The position numbers and the translations under genes are program-made. Shown here in pieces: positions 37,591-47,049 of a stretch of DNA of 64,000 nt (position 1 is its first letter; each line of letters opens with the position of its first letter). Source of the DNA: UKL13-3 sp943369665 (GTDB taxonomy: Bacteria > Bacteroidota > Bacteroidia > UKL13-3); contig CALRNX020000009.1 in assembly GCA_943369665.1 (NCBI GenBank), positions 103,694 through 167,693 of the forward strand. Reading direction: 5' to 3'. The notes below the pieces were generated by a model, which made no database searches, had not been told where the DNA came from, and saw nothing but the letters and a program-made list of their open reading frames with translations.

Positions 37591-38652
37591 TTATTTTTTA
37601 CGTGCAAATACCGCTTTATAATCCTTATGCTTGAGCGCTTTCTTCTCAATAATATGCCATGATAATATAGCAAGCACCAGTGTTACAAGCCAGGCCATCC
37701 ACATCATATTGTATAAGCCAATCGTATTGTGAGACAGATGCACCAGCAGTTGTTGAACCAAAAAGCCATAAATGTAAATACCGTATGAAAAGTCGCCAAA
37801 ATAACCGGCTTTATGAACAAGCGGTATCGGTAAATAAGCAAAAGTGATCGTAGCCAAAGGAACCACAATAAACTGGAGCCACGACAATGCAGGATGTTTG
37901 GAAAACACAATGAACAGGATCACACTTGCTGCAAACACAATTGCCTTCACATATGGATCGTTTAGCAACCTCATGTTCTTAGAGATAAGCATCCCGGCCA
38001 TAAAGTACATTCCCAGCTCCATCATTAACGCTTTGTCAAAAGCAACCGAAAGAAAGCTTCCGCTTAACGGGTATTGTGTAATACGCAACGCTAAAAAAAT
38101 CACCCAGCAAGGAAGTAACAGGTAATTAATATTAACTGATTTCTTCAGGTAAAAAAGGGTAAGAATTAAATAGAACAAAACCTCATACGGCAATGTCCAC
38201 AATGAACCATTTACTGCTGTTGGGTATAAATTCTCACCGAATACTCCCGGCAAAGAATAAAAGACTCCTTTAAGCAATAACAAGTTGTTGTAAACATATT
38301 GGTAAGTATTAATATCTCTGAAATATGTACCCAAGGGGAAAACGGTAACCCAAGGCCCTACTATTAAAACGGTGACCAATAACAATACCAATAATGCCGG
38401 CCAAATCCGAATAAAACGTTTCCACAGGAAACCCAAAGGGGATTGGGTGCGCTCAAAACTAGTATAGATCAGAAAGCCGCTAATGGTGAAAAATCCTCTT
38501 ACGCCAATAAAACTTAAACTGGAACGCCCGTTGGTAAATGCCGACATAATATCTATTTCGGGCAACCCGATCAATGCATAACTATGGGTTACGATCACTA
38601 AACTTGCAAAAAGAATCCGAAGAAAATCAAAATTGTTTTTTTCTGTTGCCAT
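37591..38652 (-). CDS. Acyltransferase family 3 (OafA/YrhL-like) membrane protein
   Basis: A 353-residue protein from the ATG at 38652 (MATEKNNFDFLRILFASLVIVTHSYAL); ten further upstream codons lack a better start. It has about ten helices. The segments FDFLRILFASLVIVTHS with the catalytic-type histidine, GVRGFFTISGFLIYTS and RFIRIWPALL are those of family 3 acyltransferases. It probably O-acetylates the surface polysaccharide. No SGNH domain is fused. It lies in the minus-strand part of the cluster. Confidence 0.92.
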   Translation of the reverse strand: MATEKNNFDFLRILFASLVIVTHSYALIGLPEIDIMSAFTNGRSSLSFIGVRGFFTISGFLIYTSFERTQSPLGFLWKRFIRIWPALLVLLLVTVLIVGPWVTVFPLGTYFRDINTYQYVYNNLLLLKGVFYSLPGVFGENLYPTAVNGSLWTLPYEVLFYLILTLFYLKKSVNINYLLLPCWVIFLALRITQYPLSGSFLSVAFDKALMMELGMYFMAGMLISKNMRLLNDPYVKAIVFAASVILFIVFSKHPALSWLQFIVVPLATITFAYLPIPLVHKAGYFGDFSYGIYIYGFLVQQLLVHLSHNTIGLYNMMWMAWLVTLVLAILSWHIIEKKALKHKDYKAVFARKK

Positions 38653-38733
38653 TATAGCGCAAGGATACAATAAAACATACATTTTAAAAATGGATTCGCG
38701 TCATGAAAAGAATGACCATCGCTCACTAAATGC

Positions 38734-39984
38734 TTAACCCATCCAATCGCCTTTGAAATAACCTGTAAGTGCTATTATTTGCTGTACAACGCCCCAAATG
38801 CAGATAAAAGCAACCATTAGTTTATGTATTTGGGTTCCCTGTTGAGGATTATAAAAAATAAGCCATCCCAATGCAATACTATTTATGATCAACAGCAATA
38901 CGTGTTCAGGATATTGTCCTTTGGGTAATATCAATACCAAAGCTAAAACAACGCCACAAAATAATTTCCAATTCCATGAGATTTGAATACGCTGCGTTAT
39001 AAATATGGTTATAAAAACCAGATAAAATGGTGTTGAAAAAACAAACCGACCCAGGCTCCTGAGCGTTCCTCCCAGAAACAGGACCACAATGAATGTACAT
39101 CCCGCCAGATACAACAAACTAAACAATTCGTGCGGGCGCAGTTTTTCCTTAAAGATCACAATTTTATTCTTATGGTTAAATACGCATTCCACTGCATACA
39201 TCACCAGCATAACACAGCTCACTAAACCAACCAGCAATGCACTCGAATCAAACAAGGTGATCGGCCACGCACCTTGTATAAATGGAATATGCGGGACCTG
39301 CAATTCAAAATCCCAGTATGATTGTGTGATAAAAAACCCGTTCCATACTCCTGTGTAATAATGGTGAATCCCAAACACGATTGCCGTACACAATGCCGAT
39401 AAAAAAATGGCGATGCTAAAGTTTAAAACCTTATTTCGCTCTTTATTGATCAGTGCCAGAATGATCATCACGCAAAATGCGATAATAAATACCATGGATG
39501 CCGAACGGGTAAAAATAGCTAGGCAAATTCCAAGAAAGAGCAATGTGTTTTTTTCTTTATAAAACCCAACCAACATTACAGCAGACGCAGCAAAAAAGAA
39601 ACTTTCGGAATAGGGTACGAGCAAAAAGGTGATCATTCCCACAAAACAAAAAACCAGCGTGCTCTTAGTCGGAATAGCTAATTGTTTGCATACATATAAA
39701 ATAGCAACAATATAGACGACTGCATTTACCAAAGCCATCCAAACGGATGATATTCCCAATACCTTCCATACAAATGGGAACAAGGGAAAAAAGGCAACAT
39801 TGCTTTGTTTTCCCGGATCAAAAATATAACCCTCGTTAATGATGGATTGATACCATCCACAATCGAACTGACAAAGCTGCCATCCAAAATCTGGCAAGGT
39901 TCCTTTGGAAATTACATAACCCAACAAGGAGCATAAAAAAATAAGCAGTGCAGAGCCAATAACGATGAATTTGTTTTGTTTCAT
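38734..39984 (-). CDS. PIG-V-like (GT-C) mannosyltransferase, membrane protein
   Basis: A 416-residue protein with about eleven helices. D41-C-G-W-Y in FDCGWYQSIINEGY followed by NVAFFPLFPFVWK matches the first-loop pattern of PIG-V/GT76-like GT-C transferases, which use dolichol- or polyprenyl-phosphate sugars on the outer face of the membrane. The exact substrate is unknown. It is adjacent to the acyltransferase gene and likely also modifies the surface glycan. Confidence 0.8.
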   Translation of the reverse strand: MKQNKFIVIGSALLIFLCSLLGYVISKGTLPDFGWQLCQFDCGWYQSIINEGYIFDPGKQSNVAFFPLFPFVWKVLGISSVWMALVNAVVYIVAILYVCKQLAIPTKSTLVFCFVGMITFLLVPYSESFFFAASAVMLVGFYKEKNTLLFLGICLAIFTRSASMVFIIAFCVMIILALINKERNKVLNFSIAIFLSALCTAIVFGIHHYYTGVWNGFFITQSYWDFELQVPHIPFIQGAWPITLFDSSALLVGLVSCVMLVMYAVECVFNHKNKIVIFKEKLRPHELFSLLYLAGCTFIVVLFLGGTLRSLGRFVFSTPFYLVFITIFITQRIQISWNWKLFCGVVLALVLILPKGQYPEHVLLLIINSIALGWLIFYNPQQGTQIHKLMVAFICIWGVVQQIIALTGYFKGDWMG

Positions 39985-40002
39985 ATCAGGTATTGCTTGA
40001 TC

Positions 40003-41004
40003 TTAATATTGCTGGAGCGTTTTAGTTAGTTCGGCTTTAATGTCATCAACCAACCATTTAGGCTTCAATATTTTTACCTGGCTGCCATAACTTAAAATCT
40101 GCGCTGTCAATTCAAATGATGGGATCACTGTAATTTCTACAATACATTCCGTTGCAGAATCGGCTACAACAACCTGCGTATTATGCAGGGGTTGCGACTT
40201 GATGTATTCTCCTTGTTGTGGAGTAAAACACAATCGTATTGTTTCGGGATTCAGTTGATTGCTCACCGATATCCCAAATGAGTGCTTAAAATAATCAGCC
40301 GTATTAAATCCTTCATCAACCACAAACGACTGTGACAATAACTCAAGCTTTACAATACGATCCAGTCCGAAAGTAACAATATGATTGTTGTTTACCGCTT
40401 TTCCTGTTACATACCACCTGTTGCGGTATTCCTTTAACACATATGGTTGAAGCTCGTGCGTTTTCTCAACCGAAGAGTCAAATTTTTTATAGGTAAACCG
40501 AATGCCTTTTTGTGTTTTGATGGCGTTGAGTATTTCGTTTAAAAACTCTTGGCCTTTGCTACTTGTACTTTTTTCGAGTTGGATAACCGTAGCAATTTCA
40601 GTATCCGACATCAATGTGCGCACATTTACATAATCCTCAATTTTCGATACGGCTTCGCTAAAGTTTGTTAGCGCCTCTAATCCTTCAAATTGTTTGAGCA
40701 GGGCAACAGCAAACTCAAGTGCATACAGGTCATTTTCTTTAAGCGGAATATTGCTAATGGAATAATTAGGGTCTTCATAATAATATCCTTTCTCCCGTTT
40801 ATTGTATTTAACCGGAGCAAAGTATCCGAGCTCCTCATCATTTTGCATATCATAAATATCCTGCTCAATGGTGCGTGTTGATACGGAAGCGATCACCTCA
40901 CAGGCCTTAATTAACTCTGCCTTAGTGGGAAATGGCTTTTGCCGGTTGCGGATGCAGGCATCGATGATGCGATACCGGATATATGCTTGTTTATTTTTAG
41001 GCAT
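40003..41004 (-). CDS. WYL-domain transcriptional regulator
   Basis: A 333-residue protein with an N-terminal winged helix (about 5-75; PTKAELIKACEVI and SVSTRTIEQDIYDMQ). A WYL domain covers about 160-240 (GIRFTYKKFD, YVLKEYRNRWYVTGKA, TFGLDRI) and a C-terminal WCX-like part follows. WYL proteins sense nucleotide-like or nucleic-acid ligands and usually repress. It lies downstream of the PIG-V-like gene on the opposite strand from the gene at 41122, with which it shares a 117-base divergent region. I see no defence-system genes beside it. Confidence 0.9.
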   Translation of the reverse strand: MPKNKQAYIRYRIIDACIRNRQKPFPTKAELIKACEVIASVSTRTIEQDIYDMQNDEELGYFAPVKYNKREKGYYYEDPNYSISNIPLKENDLYALEFAVALLKQFEGLEALTNFSEAVSKIEDYVNVRTLMSDTEIATVIQLEKSTSSKGQEFLNEILNAIKTQKGIRFTYKKFDSSVEKTHELQPYVLKEYRNRWYVTGKAVNNNHIVTFGLDRIVKLELLSQSFVVDEGFNTADYFKHSFGISVSNQLNPETIRLCFTPQQGEYIKSQPLHNTQVVVADSATECIVEITVIPSFELTAQILSYGSQVKILKPKWLVDDIKAELTKTLQQY

Positions 41005-41121
41005 GCTGCAAAGTAATTAATTTCGATTGTTTGTACCATATCAATTAAATCTTTAGCTAATTTGCTGAATAATCACATGTATACTTCAACAAAATTGACA
41101 TAAGCTAAGAAGCGAAACGAT

Positions 41122-42708
41122 ATGGATACTCTTAAAACCCAACAACAAGAAATTACACATACCATCATTGCTTCGCAACGTCTTTTTTTGGATGAACTCA
41201 AGAATGCCGAAAATTATATCGCCCAAAACGAATTGGATGCCGCCTTGCAAATTGCCGTTCAACTCAGCACATTTGCGTATCTGAATTTTACATCCTATTA
41301 TACTTCTTACAGGCTCGAAAAGTTGATAGCCGGAATTGGCCAACGTGTCATTCAACCAATAACGATTGTACCATCACATCGAACAGAAAGACGAAAAATT
41401 TTACATGTAGCCTCTGAGCTATATGAGCTTGGGGGGCATACTCCTTTATTGCTAAAGTGGATCCAGCGGGACTCCTCTTCTGACCACCAATTGTTTTTAA
41501 CCCGGCAATCCAAAACAAACATTCCTTCAACTATTTTTAAAAACCATGGCGTTTCACCTGAGATTATTTGTTGGGGAAATACAGGTGAGTCGCTCGTTGA
41601 AACGGCACAGCAACTATTACAATATTCTTCACAATTTGATTTTTTGGTTTTCCATATTCATCCCAATGATGTTGTCCCATTGCTTGCATTTGCAAACCAA
41701 AAACCTGTTCCTATTTATTTTTTAAACCATGCCGATCATTGTTTCTGGTTGGGAGCAAGTATCCTTGACGGGCTGATTCAACTGCGGGAAACATGCATGG
41801 TAACTGACATCGAATCCCGATCGATAACCACGCAACCTCAATTTTTATTGCCCATTCCGGTTGAGGCTGTTTCCTCTTCATCTGCTGCCGAAGAGGCTGT
41901 TCGAAACAAGTATCAGATACCTGAACAATTTCAAAAGATATTGCTTACCACATCAACAGAAAGCAAGTTCAACCCCATTTTGGATTACAACTATTTCGAA
42001 TCGGTCATTCCTGTCCTGAACCAAAACCCGGATACATTATTATTGATCGTTGGCATTGCAAAAGACAAGCCGTTGGCTCTTAAATTCAAACATCCTCAAA
42101 TCCTGTTTTTGGGATATTTACAACCAACAGCGCTTGCCGATATCGAGCAGCTTTGTACCCTTTATCTCGAAACCTTTCCTTTTTCATCTTTTACAGCCAT
42201 GTTGCAGGTTTTGATGAAACAAAAACCCGTGCAGTTTATGTACGCTCCTCCCGCAATTTTTAAATTGTTTTCTGACGAAAATTTTTACACAGCCAACCAG
42301 CAGGAGTGGCAACAAATGCTTCAGGAGAAACTGCAGCACCCCGAAAAACTGGCAGCCTATTCCCAAACATTATACAATAAAGTTTCGCAGCTTTACACGC
42401 TAAGCGCTTGGAAAGAGTCTCTCCAAAAGTTTTATGCCATAGCCGATTCTAATAAACAACCAAGCCGCCCTGTATACGCTGCAGATAAAGCCCAATACAG
42501 TGGTGTTAATGAGTGGTTGTCGTACGGCATTAGTTTAAAAGAACCGTATCGTTATCCACTATTTGCCGAAAAAAACAAGCGTATTCAATTCAAAAGGATT
42601 CTTTCGTTTTTAAGTATTTATCGTAAAACGTATCCTTTCCGTAAAAAGATGTTTCCTTTTGGCTTAAAAGAAATTTTGGGCCGTTTGCGTACAATCTTCC
42701 CTCTTTAA
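41122..42708 (+). CDS. GT-B-like protein, probable glycosyltransferase (GT4/GT41-like)
   Basis: A 528-residue protein that starts with about 70 helical residues, followed by a Rossmann-like first domain (RRKILHVASELYELGGHTPLLLKW near 90). The second domain has ILLTTSTESKFNP, then LLIVGIAKD and ILFLGYL. The segment YLETFPFSSFTAMLQVLMKQKPV resembles the FPxGGxTTxxEAL loop of GT41 and bacterial relatives. The usual E-x7-E residues are not obvious, so the activity is uncertain. Its position next to the polysaccharide cluster supports a glycan role. A weak hairpin follows at 42764. Confidence 0.65.
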   Translation: MDTLKTQQQEITHTIIASQRLFLDELKNAENYIAQNELDAALQIAVQLSTFAYLNFTSYYTSYRLEKLIAGIGQRVIQPITIVPSHRTERRKILHVASELYELGGHTPLLLKWIQRDSSSDHQLFLTRQSKTNIPSTIFKNHGVSPEIICWGNTGESLVETAQQLLQYSSQFDFLVFHIHPNDVVPLLAFANQKPVPIYFLNHADHCFWLGASILDGLIQLRETCMVTDIESRSITTQPQFLLPIPVEAVSSSSAAEEAVRNKYQIPEQFQKILLTTSTESKFNPILDYNYFESVIPVLNQNPDTLLLIVGIAKDKPLALKFKHPQILFLGYLQPTALADIEQLCTLYLETFPFSSFTAMLQVLMKQKPVQFMYAPPAIFKLFSDENFYTANQQEWQQMLQEKLQHPEKLAAYSQTLYNKVSQLYTLSAWKESLQKFYAIADSNKQPSRPVYAADKAQYSGVNEWLSYGISLKEPYRYPLFAEKNKRIQFKRILSFLSIYRKTYPFRKKMFPFGLKEILGRLRTIFPL

Positions 42709-42763
42709 AACGATCATTGCTATTATTCATTTAACCCTTTCCCAAGCTTAGTCTAAGAACTTC

Positions 42764-42784
42764 TTTGTGTAAAACACAAATTTA
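42764..42784 (+). terminator. Possible weak terminator
   Basis: TTTGTGT (42764-42770) pairs with ACACAAA (42774-42780) around a 3-base loop and is followed by a short TTTA. It lies 55 bases after the GT-B-like gene. The stem is short and AT-rich. Confidence 0.35.
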
Positions 42785-42881
42785 TTAGGCTCGTTTTCAG
42801 TTATTTGCTATTTTTTTTCGACTCCGCAGATACGCTGCGGGCTGCCATAGAAATTTTGAATCATCAAATAATTCAAATGAT

Positions 42882-43550
42882 ATGAAAACAGCAGTAAACA
42901 CTCCCGAAACCTGGGGACAACCAGCAGCCCGTAACGAAAACCAAATTTTCACCAAAGGAATGCAACTAATGGATCGAAAACGATATGCAGCTGCACAAAA
43001 AAACTTTGACATTATCCTATTATTAAACCCCAACCATATTGATGCGATGCTACAAAGAGGTATCTGTAAAATGCATGCCGGTTTGGTAAACCTTGCCTTG
43101 GATGACTTTAGCGAGATCTTACTGCTGGCCAACGGAAAGCCTGAAGCATACGCAGCTATGGCCCAGGCATACTGGATGTTGGGCGACTACACAATGGCCA
43201 AACATTTTATCGATGAAACCCTAAAAGGAACATACTCTTTAAAAGCCGAATGGTATGAAATGGCATACAACATTTACAGTAAACTTGGCGATACCAATAC
43301 CGCTTACGCCTGCATCAACAGGGCCATTGTATGCAACCCGTTTGATGCTGTTTTATATTACAAAAGAGCCAGAATATTAATGCGACTGCAAAAAACACTT
43401 GTAGCGATAAATGATCTCAACAAAGCCCTTTCGTTTGAACCTAAATTTGTAAATGCCCTCAAACTACGTGCAGAATGTAAACGTTTGGTGGGCGATACCG
43501 AAGGTGCCCGTAAAGATCTCATAGACGCAGGACTATACCACCGCGCTTAG
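42882..43550 (+). CDS. TPR-repeat protein
   Basis: A 222-residue soluble protein with five to six tetratricopeptide units covering almost its whole length. Examples are GMQLMDRKRYAAAQKNFDII, MLGDYTMAKHFIDETL and KLGDTNTAYACINRAI. No signal peptide is visible, so it is probably a cytoplasmic scaffold. A hairpin terminator follows 32 bases after the stop, making it a single-gene unit. Confidence 0.8.
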   Translation: MKTAVNTPETWGQPAARNENQIFTKGMQLMDRKRYAAAQKNFDIILLLNPNHIDAMLQRGICKMHAGLVNLALDDFSEILLLANGKPEAYAAMAQAYWMLGDYTMAKHFIDETLKGTYSLKAEWYEMAYNIYSKLGDTNTAYACINRAIVCNPFDAVLYYKRARILMRLQKTLVAINDLNKALSFEPKFVNALKLRAECKRLVGDTEGARKDLIDAGLYHRA

Positions 43551-43582
43551 TGCCGTTTTCTATTTTGATTGACTACATGCTT

Positions 43583-43606
43583 AAGCTGCTCTCGGGCAGC
43601 TTTTGT
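43583..43606 (+). terminator. Terminator of the TPR gene
   Basis: AAGCTGC (43583-43589) pairs with GCAGCTT (43596-43602) around a 6-base loop, followed by TTTTG. Confidence 0.7.
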
Positions 43607-43656
43607 GTTTATAAATGCTGTCAAAATCTGTTAGGCATACTTTAATTAAAAAAATA

Positions 43657-43664
43657 TAGTTTTG
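43657..43664 (+). promoter_or_regulatory. Candidate -7 element before the PorT-like gene
   Basis: TAGTTTTG at 43657-43664 matches TAnnTTTG. It ends six bases before the ATG at 43671, so the transcript would begin at or next to the start codon. A clear upstream TTTG is not present. Confidence 0.4.
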
Positions 43665-43670
43665 TAAAGC

Positions 43671-44336
43671 ATGAGATACTATCTGTTATGTTGCTTGTTA
43701 TGTTGGATGGGAGCCGGTGCTTTTGCACAGGTTGACCCTCAAACGCCTGATTCTTTAGCCGATGAAGAAGAGTCGCGATTAGTTGTTCCGGTACTCAACG
43801 AACAATTTAAAGCGGGTGTAAAGTTAGGAGCAGGCGCCAGCATGTTGTTGGGGAATGAACTTCAAAACCCCAAACCATCATATGCATTGAATGGCGGAGC
43901 ATACCTCAGGTATCGTTTTAAAAAACACATGAGTGTCCAGCCGGAGTTAACCATTTCGTTCAGAGGAGCAGCATTCGATAATGACAATTTAGAATACGAA
44001 AAAATTTATGCCTATTGGGTTGATCTGCCGGTATTATTATTATATGGATTTGATGAAAAAAACACTAAAAACATCCTGTGTGGACTTCAATATTCAAGAC
44101 TGCTCAACTCTTCTCTCTTTTTAACAGGGTCGAGCGTACCCGAAGCAACATCTCCCCGACTCACTAAAAATGATTTGTTGGCAGTAGTTGGCACCCAATT
44201 TCAAACGCCTTTTGTTGGCTTTCAGTTACTGGCCAAATATGGTCTGGTTGACCTGAATAACGGGTTAAACCTGAACCCTCCTAATACCGGTAAGGATATC
44301 CACCAATTTATCATTGAGCTTAATTTACTTTTTTAA
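43671..44336 (+). CDS. PorT-like outer-membrane beta-barrel protein
   Basis: A 221-residue protein with a signal peptide (1-19, ending AFA-Q). Alternating beta strands follow in the pattern of small Bacteroidota outer-membrane barrels (OM_b-brl_2/PorT-like): FKAGVKLGAGASMLLG, YALNGGAYLRYRF and MSVQPELTISFRG, closing with FIIELNLLF and a terminal aromatic residue. The function is unknown. It starts a run of closely spaced genes: pyrF begins two bases after its stop. Confidence 0.82.
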   Translation: MRYYLLCCLLCWMGAGAFAQVDPQTPDSLADEEESRLVVPVLNEQFKAGVKLGAGASMLLGNELQNPKPSYALNGGAYLRYRFKKHMSVQPELTISFRGAAFDNDNLEYEKIYAYWVDLPVLLLYGFDEKNTKNILCGLQYSRLLNSSLFLTGSSVPEATSPRLTKNDLLAVVGTQFQTPFVGFQLLAKYGLVDLNNGLNLNPPNTGKDIHQFIIELNLLF

Positions 44337-44338
44337 TT

Positions 44339-45157
44339 GTGAAAAGAACTGATCTTGTTAACCAAATAAAACAAAAAGGAACCTTTTTATGCGTGGGATT
44401 GGATACTGATATTCAAAAGATCCCTTCGTTTTTGTTATCCGAAAAAAATCCTGTATTAGCTTTTAACAAAGCAATTATTGATGCCACAAAAGATCATTGT
44501 GTTTCATATAAAATAAATACTGCTTTTTACGAATCGCTTGGCACCAAGGGTTGGGAAACCATGGAAGAAACCCTGGCTTACCTTCCTTCCAACCAATTTT
44601 CGATTGCTGATGCCAAGCGGGGAGATATTGGTAACACAAGCGATATGTATGCCAGAGCATTTTTTGAAACCCTTCATTTCGACTCGGTAACACTTGCACC
44701 TTATATGGGTCGCGATTCCATTGAGCCCTTTTTTAAATACGAAAACAAATGGGGCATCGTTCTGGCGCTAACATCAAACCCCGGAAGTGCAGATTATGAG
44801 CAACAATCAATCGGTGCCGATAAATTATATGAACGCGTAATTAAACACACTACGTCTTTTACCACTGAAAACAACTTGATGTTTGTAGTAGGTGCAACCA
44901 AAGCCGAAGAACTTAAAAACATCCGTTCACATATCCCCTACCATTTTCTGTTGGTACCAGGTGTAGGAGCCCAAGGCGGTAGTTTAAGTGATGTTGCTAA
45001 ATATGGAATGAACCGTGATTGTGGATTGCTGATCAATGCCTCGCGCAGTATTATTTACGCAAGTTCGGATGCAAATTTTGCGGATGCCGCTGCATCAGAA
45101 GCAAAACGAATGGCCGATGAAATGAAAACATTATTGACACAATACAATGTAATATAA
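44339..45157 (+). CDS. pyrF: Orotidine 5'-phosphate decarboxylase (long, type 2 form)
   Basis: A 272-residue enzyme that makes UMP from OMP, the last step of de novo pyrimidine synthesis. The catalytic D91-A-K93-R-G-D96 lies in SIADAKRGDIGNTSDMYA. The N-terminal FLCVGLDTDIQKIP and the late LLINASRSIIYAS are characteristic of the longer PyrF subfamily common in Bacteroidota and actinobacteria. The start codon is GTG at 44339, two bases after the PorT-like stop, so translation is probably coupled. Confidence 0.95.
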   Translation: MKRTDLVNQIKQKGTFLCVGLDTDIQKIPSFLLSEKNPVLAFNKAIIDATKDHCVSYKINTAFYESLGTKGWETMEETLAYLPSNQFSIADAKRGDIGNTSDMYARAFFETLHFDSVTLAPYMGRDSIEPFFKYENKWGIVLALTSNPGSADYEQQSIGADKLYERVIKHTTSFTTENNLMFVVGATKAEELKNIRSHIPYHFLLVPGVGAQGGSLSDVAKYGMNRDCGLLINASRSIIYASSDANFADAAASEAKRMADEMKTLLTQYNVI

Positions 45158-45217
45158 CTGGATATGTAATATCACCTTTTGTTCTACTTCTTTTAATTTC
45201 AAACCCCTTTATACCCT

Positions 45218-46453
45218 ATGAAAGAAGAACTCCTGCATTTTATATGGCAAAGCAAACTCTTGTTTCACAAGCCTCTTCGCACAACTGAAGGCGAAACGAT
45301 TTCCATTGTAAATCATGGCCTTCATAATACCAATGCCGGTCCCGATTTTTTTAATGCAAAAATTTATATAGGCAACACCCTTTGGGCCGGAAACATAGAA
45401 ATGCACATTGCTGCATCCGAATGGGAAAAACATGCACACCAAAAAGATGCAGCATACAATAATGTGATCTTGCATGTGGTGTATATTAATGACAAACCTG
45501 TTTACAATAGCAATGGAGAGGCTATTCCTACCTTGGTGCTCCGAAGTTTAATTCCTACGTCATTATTGCAACGGTATGAATCCTTGCAACAGCACAAACA
45601 CCGGCACATTGCCTGTGAAAAGATCATTCACCTTCCTGATGCAATCCATTTACAACATTGGCTTCAACGATTATTGGTTGAACGGCTGGAACAAAAATGT
45701 GACTATATAAAAGACATTCTGGTAAAAACCCATCACCACTGGGAACAATCTTTCTACATCATTACGGCCCGTTACTTCGGAATGAAAACCAATGCGCTGC
45801 CATTTGAGCAGTTGGCGAACATGTTGCCACTAACAGTGCTTGCCAAGCACAAAAACAACTTGGATGATATACTGGCGTTAGTGTTAGGCGTATCGGGGTT
45901 ACTAGATAAAATGGGAGAACCTTACCAACACTTACACAACCGGTTTCTGCATTTGCAAAACAAATACAAACTCAAACAGCTCGACAAAAGTATTTGGAAG
46001 TTTGCACGCACCCGGCCCGCCAATTTTCCCTCCATTCGTTTATTACAATTTGCTGCCTTTATTTACCAGTCATCTCATTTGTTAAGCAAAGTATTGGAAT
46101 GTGAAAACATTGCTGAATTAATCAAATTGTACAAAACACAGACCGAATATCAGGGTCAGAAAATCGCGCTGGGAGCTGCGGCAATTGATCTGTTACTTAT
46201 CAATAGTGTGTTGCCTTTTGTGTTTGTGTACGGCAAAATACAACATGAAGAACACCTATGCGAAAAAGCACTTAATTGGTACGAAGGTTTACCTTCCGAA
46301 AAAAATGCCATTACCCGTTTGTTTGCTCAATTAGGCTTTACAAGTAAAAATGCTGCCGACAGCCAGGCATTTATTCAATTAAAAAATGAATATTGCGCCA
46401 TGCTCAATTGTTTAAATTGCAGCATTGGGCAACAATCATTATTACATGCGTAA
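45218..46453 (+). CDS. DUF2851 family protein
   Basis: A 411-residue soluble protein of unknown function. The N-terminal block (ELLHFIWQSKLLFHKPL, then LHNTNAGPDFFNAKIYIG and GNIEMHIAASEWEKH) is the DUF2851 signature found widely in Bacteroidota. The C-terminal half is helical and ends with a cysteine-containing CAMLNCLNCSIG. No catalytic assignment can be made, although the GPDFFNAK/GNIEMH arrangement could suggest a nuclease-like core. The last eight bases overlap the next gene. Confidence 0.85.
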   Translation: MKEELLHFIWQSKLLFHKPLRTTEGETISIVNHGLHNTNAGPDFFNAKIYIGNTLWAGNIEMHIAASEWEKHAHQKDAAYNNVILHVVYINDKPVYNSNGEAIPTLVLRSLIPTSLLQRYESLQQHKHRHIACEKIIHLPDAIHLQHWLQRLLVERLEQKCDYIKDILVKTHHHWEQSFYIITARYFGMKTNALPFEQLANMLPLTVLAKHKNNLDDILALVLGVSGLLDKMGEPYQHLHNRFLHLQNKYKLKQLDKSIWKFARTRPANFPSIRLLQFAAFIYQSSHLLSKVLECENIAELIKLYKTQTEYQGQKIALGAAAIDLLLINSVLPFVFVYGKIQHEEHLCEKALNWYEGLPSEKNAITRLFAQLGFTSKNAADSQAFIQLKNEYCAMLNCLNCSIGQQSLLHA

Positions 46454-46991
46454 TTTTATCATCTGTTTAGGTCTATTGTTTATAGCACAGCTTTGTTCGG
46501 CTCAAAAAAGCCTGCTGTTTTACAATCTTCAATCAAATAAAACCATCCACGTCAAAGTGGGGCATCGTGCTTCCATTTTGTACAAAGGATATTTGGGACA
46601 AATAGAGTTTGCAAAAGAAACCGTTACCGATATCACCGACTCAACAATTGTTCTGGGTATCAATCTGGCTGAAACAATGCCACAAATTGCGCCCAAGCCC
46701 GGCAAGGCAACCCGGCTAACCTACAAGGTGATCCGTATCGATGATATTGTCGGTTTCAGGCGGATGACCCTTGGAAGACAGGTTGCCAAATTATCCCTCA
46801 CTGTAGTTGGGGTTGTCGGCACTTTTGTTATTTTCAATCAGGCAAAATTGAATGGATTTTCTTCTTTCAATGCTTCCTTGATCACCTTTGGAGCCGGGCT
46901 TAGTTTTTTATGGATCAATAACCTATTGCTCCCTGAAAATATTAAATATTATATGGAAAACGGTTGGCAGGTCAAGGTATTGAACAATTAG
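46446..46991 (+). CDS. Exported or membrane protein of unknown function
   Basis: A 181-residue protein from the ATG at 46446, chosen because MRNFIICLGLLFIAQLCSAQ is a complete signal peptide. After it comes a beta-rich stretch (about 20-105; HVKVGHRASILYKGYLGQIEF) and two hydrophobic segments (about 118-155). I do not recognise the family. It overlaps the DUF2851 gene by eight bases, implying co-expression. Confidence 0.65.
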   Translation: MRNFIICLGLLFIAQLCSAQKSLLFYNLQSNKTIHVKVGHRASILYKGYLGQIEFAKETVTDITDSTIVLGINLAETMPQIAPKPGKATRLTYKVIRIDDIVGFRRMTLGRQVAKLSLTVVGVVGTFVIFNQAKLNGFSSFNASLITFGAGLSFLWINNLLLPENIKYYMENGWQVKVLNN

Positions 46992-47012
46992 CAATCCTGC
47001 TTTACAAAAAAG

Positions 47013-47043
47013 TTTGTGTGTAACGGATTCTTCCTTACCTTCG
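47013..47043 (+). promoter_or_regulatory. Candidate promoter of the PspC-like gene
   Basis: TTTG (47013-47016), then 19 bases, then TACCTTCG (47036-47043), one mismatch from TAnnTTTG. The start point would fall almost on the ATG at 47050. Confidence 0.45.
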
Positions 47044-47049
47044 AATATT

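Noticed and set aside
40003..41004. WYL regulator as a sign of a phage-defence island
   Set aside because: The neighbours are glycan genes; no nuclease, methylase, BREX, CBASS or similar defence gene lies within reach.
42824..42840. GC-rich hairpin CCGCAG / CTGCGG before the TPR gene
   Set aside because: The T-run precedes it on the plus strand, so it does not terminate transcription of the upstream gene; no known riboswitch pattern fits, and it may be a chance or leader structure.
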